Shown here: piece after piece, positions 36,944-45,767 of the stretch
Layout: every line of letters begins with the position of its first letter
Position numbering within the stretch: the stretch's first letter is position 1
Assembly: GCA_002278935.1 (NCBI GenBank)
Contig: NCJL01000010.1
Location: forward strand, 1 to 64,000
Direction of reading: 5' to 3'
Source: Gallionellales bacterium 39-52-133
Lineage (GTDB): Bacteria > Pseudomonadota > Gammaproteobacteria > Burkholderiales > Gallionellaceae
Length of the DNA stretch: 64,000 bases
The notes under the pieces: model-generated
Seen by the model: the letters and a program-made list of their open reading frames with translations, nothing else
What the model was told of the DNA's origin: nothing
The model's database searches: none
Program-made: the position numbers and the translations under genes

Positions 36944-38101
36944 ATGGAAAACAATTCAGCACAAAAAGAATCTCAGCAAGCCCCATTTGTTTATTCAAGA
37001 AAAATTATTGGTATTGCTGTTTTGCTGTGGGCTGTGTCAATGCTATTGCCGGGGTTGGTCCTCTACGGTAAAAACGGGTACTCACCCGGAATAACTATTT
37101 TACTCATGGGTTGGATTGGCATATTAGGTTCATATGTTGCGTGGTATGCAAACATATTCTGGCTGATAGCGATTATTAGACTACTTGGCGGTAAGGTATC
37201 CGGTGCAACCAATGCCTTTGTGGCAGCACTTTTATCATTGGATACATTCCGTTTTGAAGATGTGTCGATGGGTGGCCCACACCAATATGTTTACGGTATC
37301 GCAATAGGTGGCATCTTATGGATGACGGCCATTTTTCTCACTATGTTTGCCACCTCCTTGCGTGAAATAGAAATTACAAATAATAATCTGTCACAAATTA
37401 TCCAGCGAACTAAATCTTACAAAGAAAAAATTAGTGCATTATTTATTCTGGCCCAGAATAATGGGAAACAATTTCATTTAGTTGCAAGTACGATATTACT
37501 AACCGGGTTTTTGGGATTAACAGCTACGTTGGCCGTATATGACAGGGTGGTTGGGAATCAGGATGAGCGTGACAAGCTTAATCACGAGTTGGGTGTATTT
37601 AAGCGTTCGGAGATTTGTAGTCAGAGTCCAAAGCCTGTAAACCAGATACTAATTGATGGCCCCCTAGAACTAATTAATCCAGATGGGTACAGAATACTTA
37701 AACCCGAAGAATTGTTGGCAATGGGAGTGCCTGTTGTTAGAGATTCGATTGGCCCAAATTCTTATAAGGGGACATATTCGTCCGCTAGAGATTACTATTT
37801 GGTAGACAAGCAAAATCCTGAAAGCCTACAAATAAGAAAGCCAGAAGGTAATGCCGTAGCTCGGCTTGAAATTAAAAAATTACCATCTATCAAGGGCGCA
37901 GGGGATAGTAGTGCTAGGATGGTTCCTGTATATCACATCACTCTTATTTCAAAAAGAGGTGATGTTGGGTTTGATCAAATTTGGATGAAACAGTATATGC
38001 ATAATTATTGTCCAAATTTATATAAATATAGTGAGAAGCACTACAGTCTTGAGAAGCTAATTAGGCAAACTATAATTTTTCCTAAACCTGCAGTGCAATA
38101 G
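36944..38101 (+). CDS. AT-rich orphan membrane protein
   Basis: A 385-residue protein of unknown family. It has four predicted transmembrane helices in the first 200 residues (IIGIAVLLWAVSMLLPGLVL; GITILLMGWIGILGSYVAWY; YGIAIGGILWMTAIFLTMF; LVASTILLTGFLGLTATLAV) and then a soluble C-terminal domain of about 180 residues. Codons are much richer in A and T than in metH or the FKBP gene beside it, which suggests acquisition from elsewhere. ATG 36944 is the likely start; a GTG two codons earlier is possible. It lies between two conserved genes on the same strand, 20 bp before the FKBP gene. Confidence 0.7.
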   Translation: MENNSAQKESQQAPFVYSRKIIGIAVLLWAVSMLLPGLVLYGKNGYSPGITILLMGWIGILGSYVAWYANIFWLIAIIRLLGGKVSGATNAFVAALLSLDTFRFEDVSMGGPHQYVYGIAIGGILWMTAIFLTMFATSLREIEITNNNLSQIIQRTKSYKEKISALFILAQNNGKQFHLVASTILLTGFLGLTATLAVYDRVVGNQDERDKLNHELGVFKRSEICSQSPKPVNQILIDGPLELINPDGYRILKPEELLAMGVPVVRDSIGPNSYKGTYSSARDYYLVDKQNPESLQIRKPEGNAVARLEIKKLPSIKGAGDSSARMVPVYHITLISKRGDVGFDQIWMKQYMHNYCPNLYKYSEKHYSLEKLIRQTIIFPKPAVQ

Positions 38102-38120
38102 TTAAAACGAGGAAGTAGAG

Positions 38121-38579
38121 ATGGAAAAACGCACGATGTTCTTGCCGATAGCGGTGCTGATTGCGGCGGGGTTTTATCTGGTCGCGACGAATTATCCGTT
38201 TAAGGAAACGAAGAAAATTGATCCTGCCGTTGTGGCTGCGCTGGTCAAAACCGATATCAAACTGGGTGAAGGTGCGCTGGCTACAGCGGGAAAAAACATT
38301 TCGGTGCATTACACCGGCTGGCTGTACGATGAGACGGCTTCGGGACATCAGGGCAAGAAGTTCGACAGCTCGCGCGACCGCAATGTGCCGTTTGAATTTC
38401 CGCTGGGTACTGGCCAGGTGATTACGGGTTGGGATCAGGGCGTGGAAGGCATGAAAGTGGGCGGCAAACGCTTGCTGGTTGTGCCCCCGGCCATGGCTTA
38501 CGGTGCGCGGGGCGCGGGCGGCGTGATTCCGCCAAATGCGCAGCTGGTGTTTGAAGTCGAATTGCTGGATGTGAAGTAA
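38121..38579 (+). CDS. FKBP-type peptidyl-prolyl isomerase, membrane-anchored
   Basis: A 152-residue protein with an N-terminal transmembrane anchor (MFLPIAVLIAAGFYLVATNY) and one FKBP domain: ISVHYTGWLYD, KKFDSSRDRNVPFEFPLGTG, QVITGWDQGVEGMKVGGKR, PPAMAYGARGAGGVIPPNA and LVFEVELLDV. The domain is complete, with the usual aromatic active-site residues, so it should catalyse proline isomerisation in the periplasm. Confidence 0.93.
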   Translation: MEKRTMFLPIAVLIAAGFYLVATNYPFKETKKIDPAVVAALVKTDIKLGEGALATAGKNISVHYTGWLYDETASGHQGKKFDSSRDRNVPFEFPLGTGQVITGWDQGVEGMKVGGKRLLVVPPAMAYGARGAGGVIPPNAQLVFEVELLDVK

Positions 38580-38589
38580 GAACAGCTTG

Positions 38590-38673
38590 TCCACAGATGG
38601 ACACAGATGAAAACCAGTACATTCAATAATGGTCGGGTTTTAGTAGATCTGCGTAATCTGCATATTCTGTGGA
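38590..38673. repeat. Palindromic intergenic element, degenerate copy D
   Basis: Short arms TCCACAGATGGACACAGAT and AATCTGCATATTCTGTGGA are related to copies A-C but with a short and unrelated loop. It lies between the FKBP and DUF486 genes. Its right edge happens to form TGTGGATAA, a DnaA-box-like word. Confidence 0.5.
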
Positions 38674-38692
38674 TAAAGTTTTTGAATTTGCC

Positions 38693-39046
38693 ATGAACAT
38701 GCTCTCCAACCCCATACTGCACACCACACTGTTGCTGATTGCGTCAAATGTGTTCATGACCTTTGCCTGGTATGGCCACCTGAAAAATCTGGCGACGACA
38801 CCGTGGTATATCGCGGCACTGGTGAGCTGGGGCATCGCGCTGTTTGAATATCTGCTGCAGGTGCCGGCCAACCGCATTGGTTACACCACGCTGGATTTGG
38901 GGCAATTGAAGATCTTGCAGGAAGTGATTACGCTCTCTGTCTTTGTTCCATTTGCGGTTTTTTACATGAATCAGCCCTTGAAGCTGGATTATCTGTATGC
39001 GGCGCTGTGTTTGCTGGGTGCGGTATATTTTATTTTTAGAAGTTAA
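38693..39046 (+). CDS. DUF486 family small membrane protein
   Basis: A 117-residue, four-helix inner-membrane protein resembling half of a drug/metabolite transporter. The DUF486 motifs are NVFMTFAWYGHLK, SWGIALFEYLLQVPANRIG and LGQLKILQEVITL. The longest frame starts at a GTG inside the palindromic repeat. ATG 38693 fits the family N-terminus better. Substrate is unknown. Confidence 0.85.
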   Translation: MNMLSNPILHTTLLLIASNVFMTFAWYGHLKNLATTPWYIAALVSWGIALFEYLLQVPANRIGYTTLDLGQLKILQEVITLSVFVPFAVFYMNQPLKLDYLYAALCLLGAVYFIFRS

Positions 39047-39176
39047 TACGATTTGAACCTTGTTGGTTCAAATGCAAATCGCCCTGCTCACACTTTAGCA
39101 AAGGACGGCCAGGGGGATTTAAAAAGCGTCAAAATTTCATTTTTATTTAAATATTCAAAGCATCCTGGGTTTAAAA

Positions 39177-40502
39177 ATGCATATACATATTTTGGGAATC
39201 TGCGGCACCTTTATGGGCGGCGTGGCCGTGCTGGCGAAGGAAGCGGGCTATCGCGTCACCGGTTGCGACGCCAACGTCTACCCGCCGATGAGCACGCAGC
39301 TGCAGGCGCAGGGCATGGAGCTGACGGAAGGTTTCGGCATCGAGCAGCTCAAGCTGAATGCGGATATGTATGTGATCGGCAATGTGGTGTCGCGCGGCAA
39401 TCCGCTGATGGAAGAAATTCTGAACCGTAATCTTCCTTACATTTCCGGCCCGCAGTTTCTGGCGCAAGCGCTGTTGCAGGATAAGTGGGTGCTTGCCGTC
39501 GCGGGCACGCACGGCAAGACCACCACGGCTTCGATGCTGGCCTGGATACTGGAATACGCCAATATGAAGCCCGGCTTTCTGATCGGCGGCGTGCCGCAGA
39601 ATTTTGGAATTTCTGCGCGGCTCACGGACACCCCCTTCTTTGTGATTGAAGCGGATGAATACGACACCGCTTTCTTCGACAAGCGTTCCAAGTTTGTGCA
39701 TTACCGTCCACGCACGGCAGTGCTGAATAATCTTGAATTTGACCACGCCGATATTTTTCCCGACCTTGCTGCAATCGAAACCCAGTTCCATCATCTGGTG
39801 CGCACGGTGCCGGGCAACGGTCTGATTGTGAGCAATGGCCGCGAAGATGCACTGGCGCGAGTCATCAAGCGCGGCTGCTGGACACCCGTAGAACAGTTTG
39901 GTAGTGCGCAGGGATGGAATATCGATGCCGAAAATCAGGTCACGCTGAATGGCACCGTCCAGGGTACGCTGAAATGGGAGTTGATGGGCGAACACAATCG
40001 CATGAATGCACTGGCCGCACTGGCTGCCGCACGCCATGCGGGTGTGCCCGTCGCCCAGGGTCTCGCCGCACTGGGCGAATTCAAGAACGTAAAACGCCGC
40101 ATGGAAGTGCGCGGCACGGTGAAGGGCATTACCGTCTACGACGACTTCGCGCATCACCCCACTGCCATCGCCACCACCGTGGAGGGTCTGCGACGCAAGG
40201 TTGGCAATGCACGCATCCTTGCGGTGCTGGAGCCGCGCTCCAATACGATGAAGCTGGGCGTGATGAAAGACGCGCTACCCGCCAGCCTGAAGGAGGCCGA
40301 TGCGGTATTTTGCTACAGTGCAAATCTGGGCTGGGATGCACGCAGTGCACTTGCACCGCTGGGCAGCAAGGCCCTGGTCAGCGACGACCTGCAGGCATTG
40401 ATTGCGGCGATCGTGGTCGCAGCAAAATCAGGCGACCAGATACTGGTGATGAGCAATGGTGGCTTTGGCGGGATCCACGAGAAGTTGCTGAAAGCGTTGT
40501 AG
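39177..40502 (+). CDS. mpl: UDP-N-acetylmuramate:tripeptide ligase Mpl
   Basis: A 441-residue Mur-ligase-family enzyme that attaches recycled L-Ala-gamma-D-Glu-meso-DAP to UDP-MurNAc in peptidoglycan recycling. Motifs are MHIHILGICGTFMGGVAVLA at the N-terminus, the ATP loop VAGTHGKTTTASMLAW, the Mpl-typical IEADEYDTAFFDKRSKFVHY, and YDDFAHHPTAIATTVEGL. It matches E. coli Mpl in length (457). Together with AmgK/MurU in this window it indicates an active recycling pathway. Confidence 0.96.
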   Translation: MHIHILGICGTFMGGVAVLAKEAGYRVTGCDANVYPPMSTQLQAQGMELTEGFGIEQLKLNADMYVIGNVVSRGNPLMEEILNRNLPYISGPQFLAQALLQDKWVLAVAGTHGKTTTASMLAWILEYANMKPGFLIGGVPQNFGISARLTDTPFFVIEADEYDTAFFDKRSKFVHYRPRTAVLNNLEFDHADIFPDLAAIETQFHHLVRTVPGNGLIVSNGREDALARVIKRGCWTPVEQFGSAQGWNIDAENQVTLNGTVQGTLKWELMGEHNRMNALAALAAARHAGVPVAQGLAALGEFKNVKRRMEVRGTVKGITVYDDFAHHPTAIATTVEGLRRKVGNARILAVLEPRSNTMKLGVMKDALPASLKEADAVFCYSANLGWDARSALAPLGSKALVSDDLQALIAAIVVAAKSGDQILVMSNGGFGGIHEKLLKAL

Positions 40503-40513
40503 CAGGTGTCAGG

Positions 40514-40544
40514 CAGATACAGGCTGTCGCTTGGCCTGTATCTG
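40514..40544 (+). terminator. Hairpin after mpl, abutting an AT-rich repeat
   Basis: CAGATACAGGC (40514-40524) and GCCTGTATCTG (40534-40544) make a perfect 11-bp stem with a 9-nt loop. The next base begins an AT-rich dispersed repeat, which provides T-rich but not pure-T sequence. It may terminate mpl transcription. Confidence 0.5.
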
Positions 40545-40572
40545 TAAGTATTTGATTTTATTGAATATTTTT
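40545..40572 (+). repeat. AT-rich dispersed repeat, copy 4
   Basis: Contains TATTTGATTTTATTGAATAT, the same core as copy 5. It directly follows the mpl hairpin. Confidence 0.75.
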
Positions 40573-40633
40573 AAGAATAAAAAGCACCTTGCCCATTGCT
40601 TGCTTTGTATACAGGCCATTGGCGCATCGCCTG

Positions 40634-41323
40634 TTAATCGCGCTTGGCGAATATTACAAAGCGCAAATCCAGTCTATCCTGCACTTGTATTGCGCCACCC
40701 AGAACCGAGAACGGAGTCATCCCGAAATCGGTTTGATTGAATGCCATCTGACCGTTGATCCGGAAACCGTCCACCAGATTTTCAATTTGCGCCGGAACCT
40801 CAAAGGTTTTACTTGTGCCATGAAGCGTAAGGGTAACTTGTAACACCGGGCTGTCTGCTGAACTGCGTTTTGCGCGTATGAGTGCAAAGGGAAAGCGTTC
40901 GGCATCAAGCACCTTCTCCAGCATATTGCGTCGTGTGCCTTCCACCGCTTCAGGGGAAGGCTGAGTACTCAGGCCTGCCTCTGCACGAAGACCGGACTCG
41001 TCTACAGTAAGGCGAGCAAGCGCCACATACAGATCCGCTCGCCCTGCATCCACATCGACATAACCACCCGCATCGTGACTTGCGACCACGTGATCATGGC
41101 CCAGACGTGCAAGCGCTCCCGCACGGCGAACCACGATGATGACCCGGGAACGACCGGGAATTACACGAAATATTTTCTGGCCGGCTGCTTCGCCCTGGAG
41201 ATAATATGCCTCAGGAAACTCGGCAGGAATTTGCCGTGTGATTGCGGCAACTTGCGGTGATAACTTCGGTGTACAGCCTGAAAAGATTGCCATAGCTGTC
41301 AGAATCAGCAAAAAAATTTTCAT
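40634..41323 (-). CDS. YceI-like domain lipoprotein
   Basis: A 229-residue lipoprotein with lipobox FSGC (Cys17). The body resembles the YceI lipocalin-like fold: VRRAGALARLGHDHVVASHD near the N-terminus, GTRRNMLEKVLDAERFPFAL in the middle, and VTLTLHGTSKTFEVPAQIE and MAFNQTDFGMTPFSVLGGAI near the end. YceI proteins bind isoprenoid-like lipids in the periplasm, so this may be a lipid carrier or stress protein. ATG 41321-41323 begins the signal; the longer frame upstream lacks sense. Confidence 0.78.
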   Translation of the reverse strand: MKIFLLILTAMAIFSGCTPKLSPQVAAITRQIPAEFPEAYYLQGEAAGQKIFRVIPGRSRVIIVVRRAGALARLGHDHVVASHDAGGYVDVDAGRADLYVALARLTVDESGLRAEAGLSTQPSPEAVEGTRRNMLEKVLDAERFPFALIRAKRSSADSPVLQVTLTLHGTSKTFEVPAQIENLVDGFRINGQMAFNQTDFGMTPFSVLGGAIQVQDRLDLRFVIFAKRD

Positions 41324-41400
41324 CACGGCTCCTGTTGTATGAGGGTTAAGCAAGTTGCGTATCACCAAGGCAAACATGAACGGTGAAATAAAAGTTTTTA

Positions 41401-41435
41401 AAACAAACAGGGCCGCAATCGCGGCCCTGTTTTTG
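41401..41435. terminator. Strong intrinsic terminator
   Basis: ACAGGGCCGC (41407-41416) and GCGGCCCTGT (41421-41430) form a perfect 10-bp stem with an AATC loop. T5 follows on the plus strand and TTTGTTTT on the minus strand. It most likely ends the DUF805 transcript running on the minus strand. Confidence 0.85.
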
Positions 41436-41496
41436 CTGAAATAAAATCAATGTGCAGTCAGATATTTTCTGCCTGTCCCGCAAAAAATGATTTTAA

Positions 41497-41811
41497 TCAG
41501 AAACGAGTTGTTTCCTTGCCTTCCTGAATAAACCATACCAGCAGAATGATCCAGCCGATTACGGGAATGAACCAAAGCAGCTGCCACCATCCGCTTCTGT
41601 CCGTGTCATGCAATCTGCGCGCGCCTACAGCGAGGCTGGGCAAAATGGTGGCCAGAGAAAAAAGCCCGGAAACCATCTCACTTACTAATCCTGTCGCGAC
41701 TGACACGAGAAACGTAAACAGAGTCCACCACCAGAATTCTGAACGCACTGCGCGGCCGGTGAAATCTGCATATTTAGAAAAACAAACCTTGATTGATTCG
41801 CCGAATGTCAT
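41497..41811 (-). CDS. DUF805 family membrane protein
   Basis: A 104-residue inner-membrane protein with three hydrophobic segments. The DUF805 signature is GRAVRSEFWWWTLFTFLVS followed by PSLAVGARRLHDTDRSGWW and a C-terminal tail with KETTRF. These proteins are widespread and of unknown function. Confidence 0.88.
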   Translation of the reverse strand: MTFGESIKVCFSKYADFTGRAVRSEFWWWTLFTFLVSVATGLVSEMVSGLFSLATILPSLAVGARRLHDTDRSGWWQLLWFIPVIGWIILLVWFIQEGKETTRF

Positions 41812-42150
41812 TTGCTACTCCCTTGTTATTGTTGGTTTTTAAATTATATTATGTTAATTTCAATATCTTGCTAAAGCGATATCGCGTTCAGATTTGTTGC
41901 TTAAACCCTTGTTGATTTCTCCATTTAAATCGCCCCGAATGGAAGACGGATTGCATGGCATGCGTAATATATATCCAACACAATCAATACACAACGCTAG
42001 CGAGCATCAGGGGCAAGACGCGACCCTGCACCGGCATACTCGTACTCTGGTCAATGTGGCTGTGGTATCCTGATGATAACAAATAAGTATTTTCTTGGGC
42101 TGTGGGGAGGCAAGCTGAAGAATAAATTTCAAATTACTGGTCTTTATTGA
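41812..42150. other. Gene-free stretch before the MCE operon
   Basis: A 339-bp gap between divergent genes. I see no open frame with gene-like features, no repeat copy and no clear hairpin. It should contain the promoters of the DUF805 gene and the MCE operon, but no convincing boxes were found. Confidence 0.5.
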
Positions 42151-43287
42151 ATGAATTTGATATCAGGCAACCAAGCGGAAGCGACGATAGCGATTGAACA
42201 AGCCGGCAATGTTGTGCGTTGCGCGGGTGCTTGGGTGTTGAGCAACGTATTTAATCTGGAGCGCACGCTTGCCTCCCTGAATCTGCCCGCAACGGGCGAA
42301 TGGCAGTTTGACGTTGCCGGTATTACCGCCCTGGATACGGCAGGCGCCTGGTTATTGCACCGCGCTATTCAACAAATCGATGCCCAGGGATGTTCAGTCA
42401 GGCTGCGTGGTCAGCGTTCCGAACACGAAGCGCTCATACAGGTGGTCAGCCAGGCCGAGCGTGCTCCGGAGCAGCAGGCGACCGGCCGGGGAATAACCTG
42501 GCTGGAAAGGCTGGGCTTGGTAACCTGGCCCCATATTACGCAGCTGGTTGGCATGCTTGCATTCTTTGGCGAAAGCGTGATGGTATTTATTCGTTCTGTC
42601 GCGCAGCCCTCGCGGATTCGCTGGCGTCCAATTTTATACAATCTGCAGCATGCAGGTTTTGACGCCCTGCCCATTGTGGGATTGCTGGCATTTCTGATGG
42701 GGGTGGTGATTTCCTTTCAGGGTGCTGGACAATTACAGCGTTATGGCGCCAATATTTTCATTGCCGATCTGGTGGGGCTTTCCATCCTGCGCGAGTTGGC
42801 TCCGCTGATGACGGCGATTATTGTGGCAGGCCGTTCCGGCTCGGCATTTGCGGCACAAATAGGCAGCATGAAAATAACAGAGGAAATCGATGCCTTGCGT
42901 ACTATCGGTATCGCGCCGATGGAATTGCTGGTGTTGCCCAAGCTGATTGCCCTGATGATCGCCTTGCCCTTGCTGACTGTATTTGCAGATATGATGGGGG
43001 TGCTGGGTGGCATGGTGATGGCCAAGTCACAACTGGGCGTGAGCTATGCAGATTTTATGGATCGTTTTGACGATGCAGTGAAACTATCAGCGCTGCTGGT
43101 GGGCATAGGCAAGGCGCCGGTTTTCGCTGCGATTATTGCGATAGTCGGTTGTTACCAGGGCTTCCAGGTGGGTAATAATTCCGACAGTGTCGGCAAGCAG
43201 ACGACCATTAGCGTGGTACAGGGTATTTTTCTGATCATTGTCGCCGACGCCCTGTTCTCCGTTATTTTTAGCTGGTTGAAAATTTAG
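42151..43287 (+). CDS. MlaE-type ABC permease with fused STAS domain
   Basis: A 378-residue inner-membrane permease of an MCE lipid transporter. Residues 1-110 form an MlaB-like STAS domain (WQFDVAGITALDTAGAWLLH). The rest is the MlaE domain, with GFDALPIVGLLAFLMGVVIS, LSILRELAPLMTAIIVAGRS, MKITEEIDALRTIGI and YQGFQVGNNSDSVGKQTTIS. STAS fused to MlaE, rather than a separate mlaB, places it with the Pseudomonas PA3211-type systems. It is the first gene of a four-gene operon. Confidence 0.92.
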   Translation: MNLISGNQAEATIAIEQAGNVVRCAGAWVLSNVFNLERTLASLNLPATGEWQFDVAGITALDTAGAWLLHRAIQQIDAQGCSVRLRGQRSEHEALIQVVSQAERAPEQQATGRGITWLERLGLVTWPHITQLVGMLAFFGESVMVFIRSVAQPSRIRWRPILYNLQHAGFDALPIVGLLAFLMGVVISFQGAGQLQRYGANIFIADLVGLSILRELAPLMTAIIVAGRSGSAFAAQIGSMKITEEIDALRTIGIAPMELLVLPKLIALMIALPLLTVFADMMGVLGGMVMAKSQLGVSYADFMDRFDDAVKLSALLVGIGKAPVFAAIIAIVGCYQGFQVGNNSDSVGKQTTISVVQGIFLIIVADALFSVIFSWLKI

Positions 43288-43288
43288 C

Positions 43289-44089
43289 ATGGCTGAAAAT
43301 TCATCCGAAGCCATCATTCAAATTTCAGACTTGTACACAAGTTTCGGCGACGCGGTGGTGCATGACGGCATTACTCTTCAAGTGCAGCGTGGAGAAATAT
43401 TTGGCCTGGCCGGGTCAAGCGGTTGTGGCAAGTCGACATTATTGCGCGAAATCATTTTATTGCATCGTCCACAATCGGGTTCAATACGCGTATTTGGCAA
43501 GGACGTGCTGGGACTGGATGATGAAGCAGCGCTGGCGTTAAGAAAAAGCTGGGGCGTAATGTTTGAGCGAGGGGCACTGTTCAGTTCGCTGACGGTTGCA
43601 GAAAATGTCGGTTTGCCGATGCGTGAACATACACAGATGAGCGAAACACTCATCAACGAACTGGTCGCGGTTAAAATTTCACTGGCCGGTCTGCCGGCCA
43701 GTGCGGGTGCAAAATATCCGGGCGAGTTGAGCGGCGGCATGCGCAAACGTGCCGCCTTGGCACGGGCGATAGCACTTGATCCCGAGTTGCTGTTTCTGGA
43801 TGAGCCCACCGCGGGGCTCGACCCGCTCAGCGCAAATGGCTTTGACGAGCTGGTTCTGCAATTAAAAAAATCACTGGGCCTGACCATCATGATGGTGACG
43901 CATGATCTGGATTTGCTGTGGAGAGTTGCCGACAGGGTTGCGGTACTGGGTGAAGGCAGGGTGCTGGGGGTGGGTACAATGACCGAATTATCAGAATCGC
44001 CACATCCCGTTATCCGCGAATATTTTTACGGGCCGCGCGGTCGTGCCGCGTGGAAACAGTCACAGGAACAATCATGGAAACAAAAGTAA
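43289..44089 (+). CDS. MlaF-type ABC ATPase
   Basis: A 266-residue ATPase. Walker A is GSSGCGKSTLLREI, the signature LSGGMRKRAALARAIAL, Walker B LLFLDEPTAGLDPLS and the switch His in MMVTHDLDLLW. The C-terminal extension (EYFYGPRGRAAWKQSQEQSW) resembles the MlaF tail that contacts the STAS subunit. It starts 1 bp after the permease stop and overlaps the next gene by 16 bp, so the subunits are tightly coupled. Confidence 0.94.
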   Translation: MAENSSEAIIQISDLYTSFGDAVVHDGITLQVQRGEIFGLAGSSGCGKSTLLREIILLHRPQSGSIRVFGKDVLGLDDEAALALRKSWGVMFERGALFSSLTVAENVGLPMREHTQMSETLINELVAVKISLAGLPASAGAKYPGELSGGMRKRAALARAIALDPELLFLDEPTAGLDPLSANGFDELVLQLKKSLGLTIMMVTHDLDLLWRVADRVAVLGEGRVLGVGTMTELSESPHPVIREYFYGPRGRAAWKQSQEQSWKQK

Positions 44090-45000
44090 ATTATGTGCTG
44101 GTGGGTTTGTTTGCGTTGCTGCTTTCTGTCGCGATGATTGCGGGTGTGCTGTGGCTGAGTGCGGGCAAGCAGTACCGTGCGGAATATGACACTTATGTGG
44201 CGTATATGAATGAATCTGTGTCAGGGCTCAACCTGAACGCACCGGTAAAATATCGCGGGGTAGAGGTTGGCCAGATCAACCTGATTACTCTGGATAAAGA
44301 AAATCCTGAGCAGGTGCGGCTGGAGTTTGCCATTGAACGCGGCATACCCATCAAACAGGACACTATTGCGGTACTGAAATCACAGGGTTTGACCGGAATT
44401 GCCTATATCGAACTCAGTGGCGGCAGCAGCACTTCTCCCTTGCTGGAGCCGAAAAAATCTGCACCCTATCCCGTAATTAAAACCGGACCCTCCCTGATGG
44501 GGCGTCTGGACACGGCGCTGTCGACGCTGTTGAACAATCTTAATACCACGACCGAAAATTTGAATGCGCTGCTGGATGAAGATAACAGAAAAGTGCTGAA
44601 GCATACCCTCGCGGATGTCTCCGTGTTGAGCCGGACACTGGCCGCGCACAAGGCCGATATTGATAAATCCCTGACAAATACATCGCTTACGATGGAGAAC
44701 GTCGCGCAAATAAGCGTGCAACTGCCGCAATTGATAGAGAAGATAGGCAGAACCACGGAGAGCATAGAAAAAATGGGCAAGGAGATGTCGCGTGCCAGCG
44801 CAGGTGTGCGCACTACGCTGGATGATGTGGGTCCCGATGTGAGGCGCTTTGCAAACGACGGCTTGCCGGAGCTTGAAAGGATGATGGTATCCATGCGTGA
44901 GTTGATGGTTTCGCTGCAACGACTGACCGAACAGGTCGAACAAAATCCCGGCGTGTTACTGCGCGGGAAAGATGCTCGTCAACGTGGCCCCGGAGAGTAA
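44074..45000 (+). CDS. MlaD-type MCE substrate-binding protein
   Basis: A 308-residue protein with one N-terminal transmembrane helix (VLVGLFALLLSVAMIAGVLW) and an MCE domain at about 35-120 (VSGLNLNAPVKYRGVEVGQI and LKSQGLTGIAYIELSGGS). A long helical C-terminus (about 150-290) could form the needle or hydrophobic tunnel of the hexamer. ATG 44074 is chosen because it opens the conserved METKVNYVLVG start; an earlier GTG is possible. The protein lies between inner-membrane and outer-membrane components. Confidence 0.93.
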   Translation: METKVNYVLVGLFALLLSVAMIAGVLWLSAGKQYRAEYDTYVAYMNESVSGLNLNAPVKYRGVEVGQINLITLDKENPEQVRLEFAIERGIPIKQDTIAVLKSQGLTGIAYIELSGGSSTSPLLEPKKSAPYPVIKTGPSLMGRLDTALSTLLNNLNTTTENLNALLDEDNRKVLKHTLADVSVLSRTLAAHKADIDKSLTNTSLTMENVAQISVQLPQLIEKIGRTTESIEKMGKEMSRASAGVRTTLDDVGPDVRRFANDGLPELERMMVSMRELMVSLQRLTEQVEQNPGVLLRGKDARQRGPGE

Positions 45001-45006
45001 GTAAAA

Positions 45007-45660
45007 ATGAATGCATTCCAATTAAAATTTTTTAACGTGATGGCGGTTTCACTGTCTTTTTTCATGGTGTTGTTACTGGGAGGCTGCTCCCCGTTACAGC
45101 CGGTAAAATCGGCCAGCCTGCACAGTTACGCGCTTGAGGCACAGTTTGCAGCGGCAGCTACGGCAAGCGGAAACCTGACCCTGCTGGTGAATACGCCGGG
45201 TGCCCGTTCCGGCTTTGATTCGGCGCGCATGATCTATCTGAAAAAACCGCATGAAATCGATTATTTTTCGGAAAACCAGTGGGTGGACAATCCTGCGCGC
45301 ATGTTGGCGCCCTTGCTGGTGCAGGCGCTAGAAAGCACGGCGCAATATCGCGCTGTGGTAACCACGCGCAGCGCGGTGACTGCGGATCTGCGTCTGGATA
45401 CTGAGCTTGTTCGCCTGCAGCAGGAATTCCTTGCCCTGCCCAGTCAGGTGCGTCTGACCCTGCGTGTGCAACTAATCGATATGCGCAGCAAAGCAGTGCT
45501 CGCCACGCGAGAATTTGATGTGACAGAGCCAGCGCCCAGCGACGACCCCTATGGCGGGGTCCTCGCGGCCAACCGCGCAGTCAAGACGGCACTGCAGCAG
45601 ATCGCCGATTTCTGTGTTCAGGAAAGCAAAGCCGCGGAGCAGCGCGGCGGGAAGAAATAG
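45007..45660 (+). CDS. ABC-type transport auxiliary lipoprotein (PqiC-like)
   Basis: A 217-residue lipoprotein with lipobox LLGGC (Cys27). It matches the ABC_trans_aux/PqiC family: IYLKKPHEIDYFSENQWVDN, PARMLAPLLVQALES and LRLDTELVRLQQEF. Such lipoproteins act at the outer-membrane end of Pqi-type MCE systems. Here it replaces MlaC in the last position of the operon, and the gene starts 6 bp after the MCE gene. Confidence 0.9.
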   Translation: MNAFQLKFFNVMAVSLSFFMVLLLGGCSPLQPVKSASLHSYALEAQFAAAATASGNLTLLVNTPGARSGFDSARMIYLKKPHEIDYFSENQWVDNPARMLAPLLVQALESTAQYRAVVTTRSAVTADLRLDTELVRLQQEFLALPSQVRLTLRVQLIDMRSKAVLATREFDVTEPAPSDDPYGGVLAANRAVKTALQQIADFCVQESKAAEQRGGKK

Positions 45661-45767
45661 CCCCTTGTGTCAGCCTAGTTGTCGCCTGTTGCAAAATGCA
45701 GACGGGGTGGCAATTTGTAAAACTGAATAACTCATTTCAAACTGCAGTGCCCTTAAAAATCGACGGC

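Noticed and set aside
38668..38676. Perfect DnaA-box-like word TGTGGATAA, suggesting a replication origin
   Set aside because: It is a single box formed at the edge of a degenerate repeat, with no cluster of boxes, no AT-rich unwinding region of the right kind and no dnaA or dnaN nearby.
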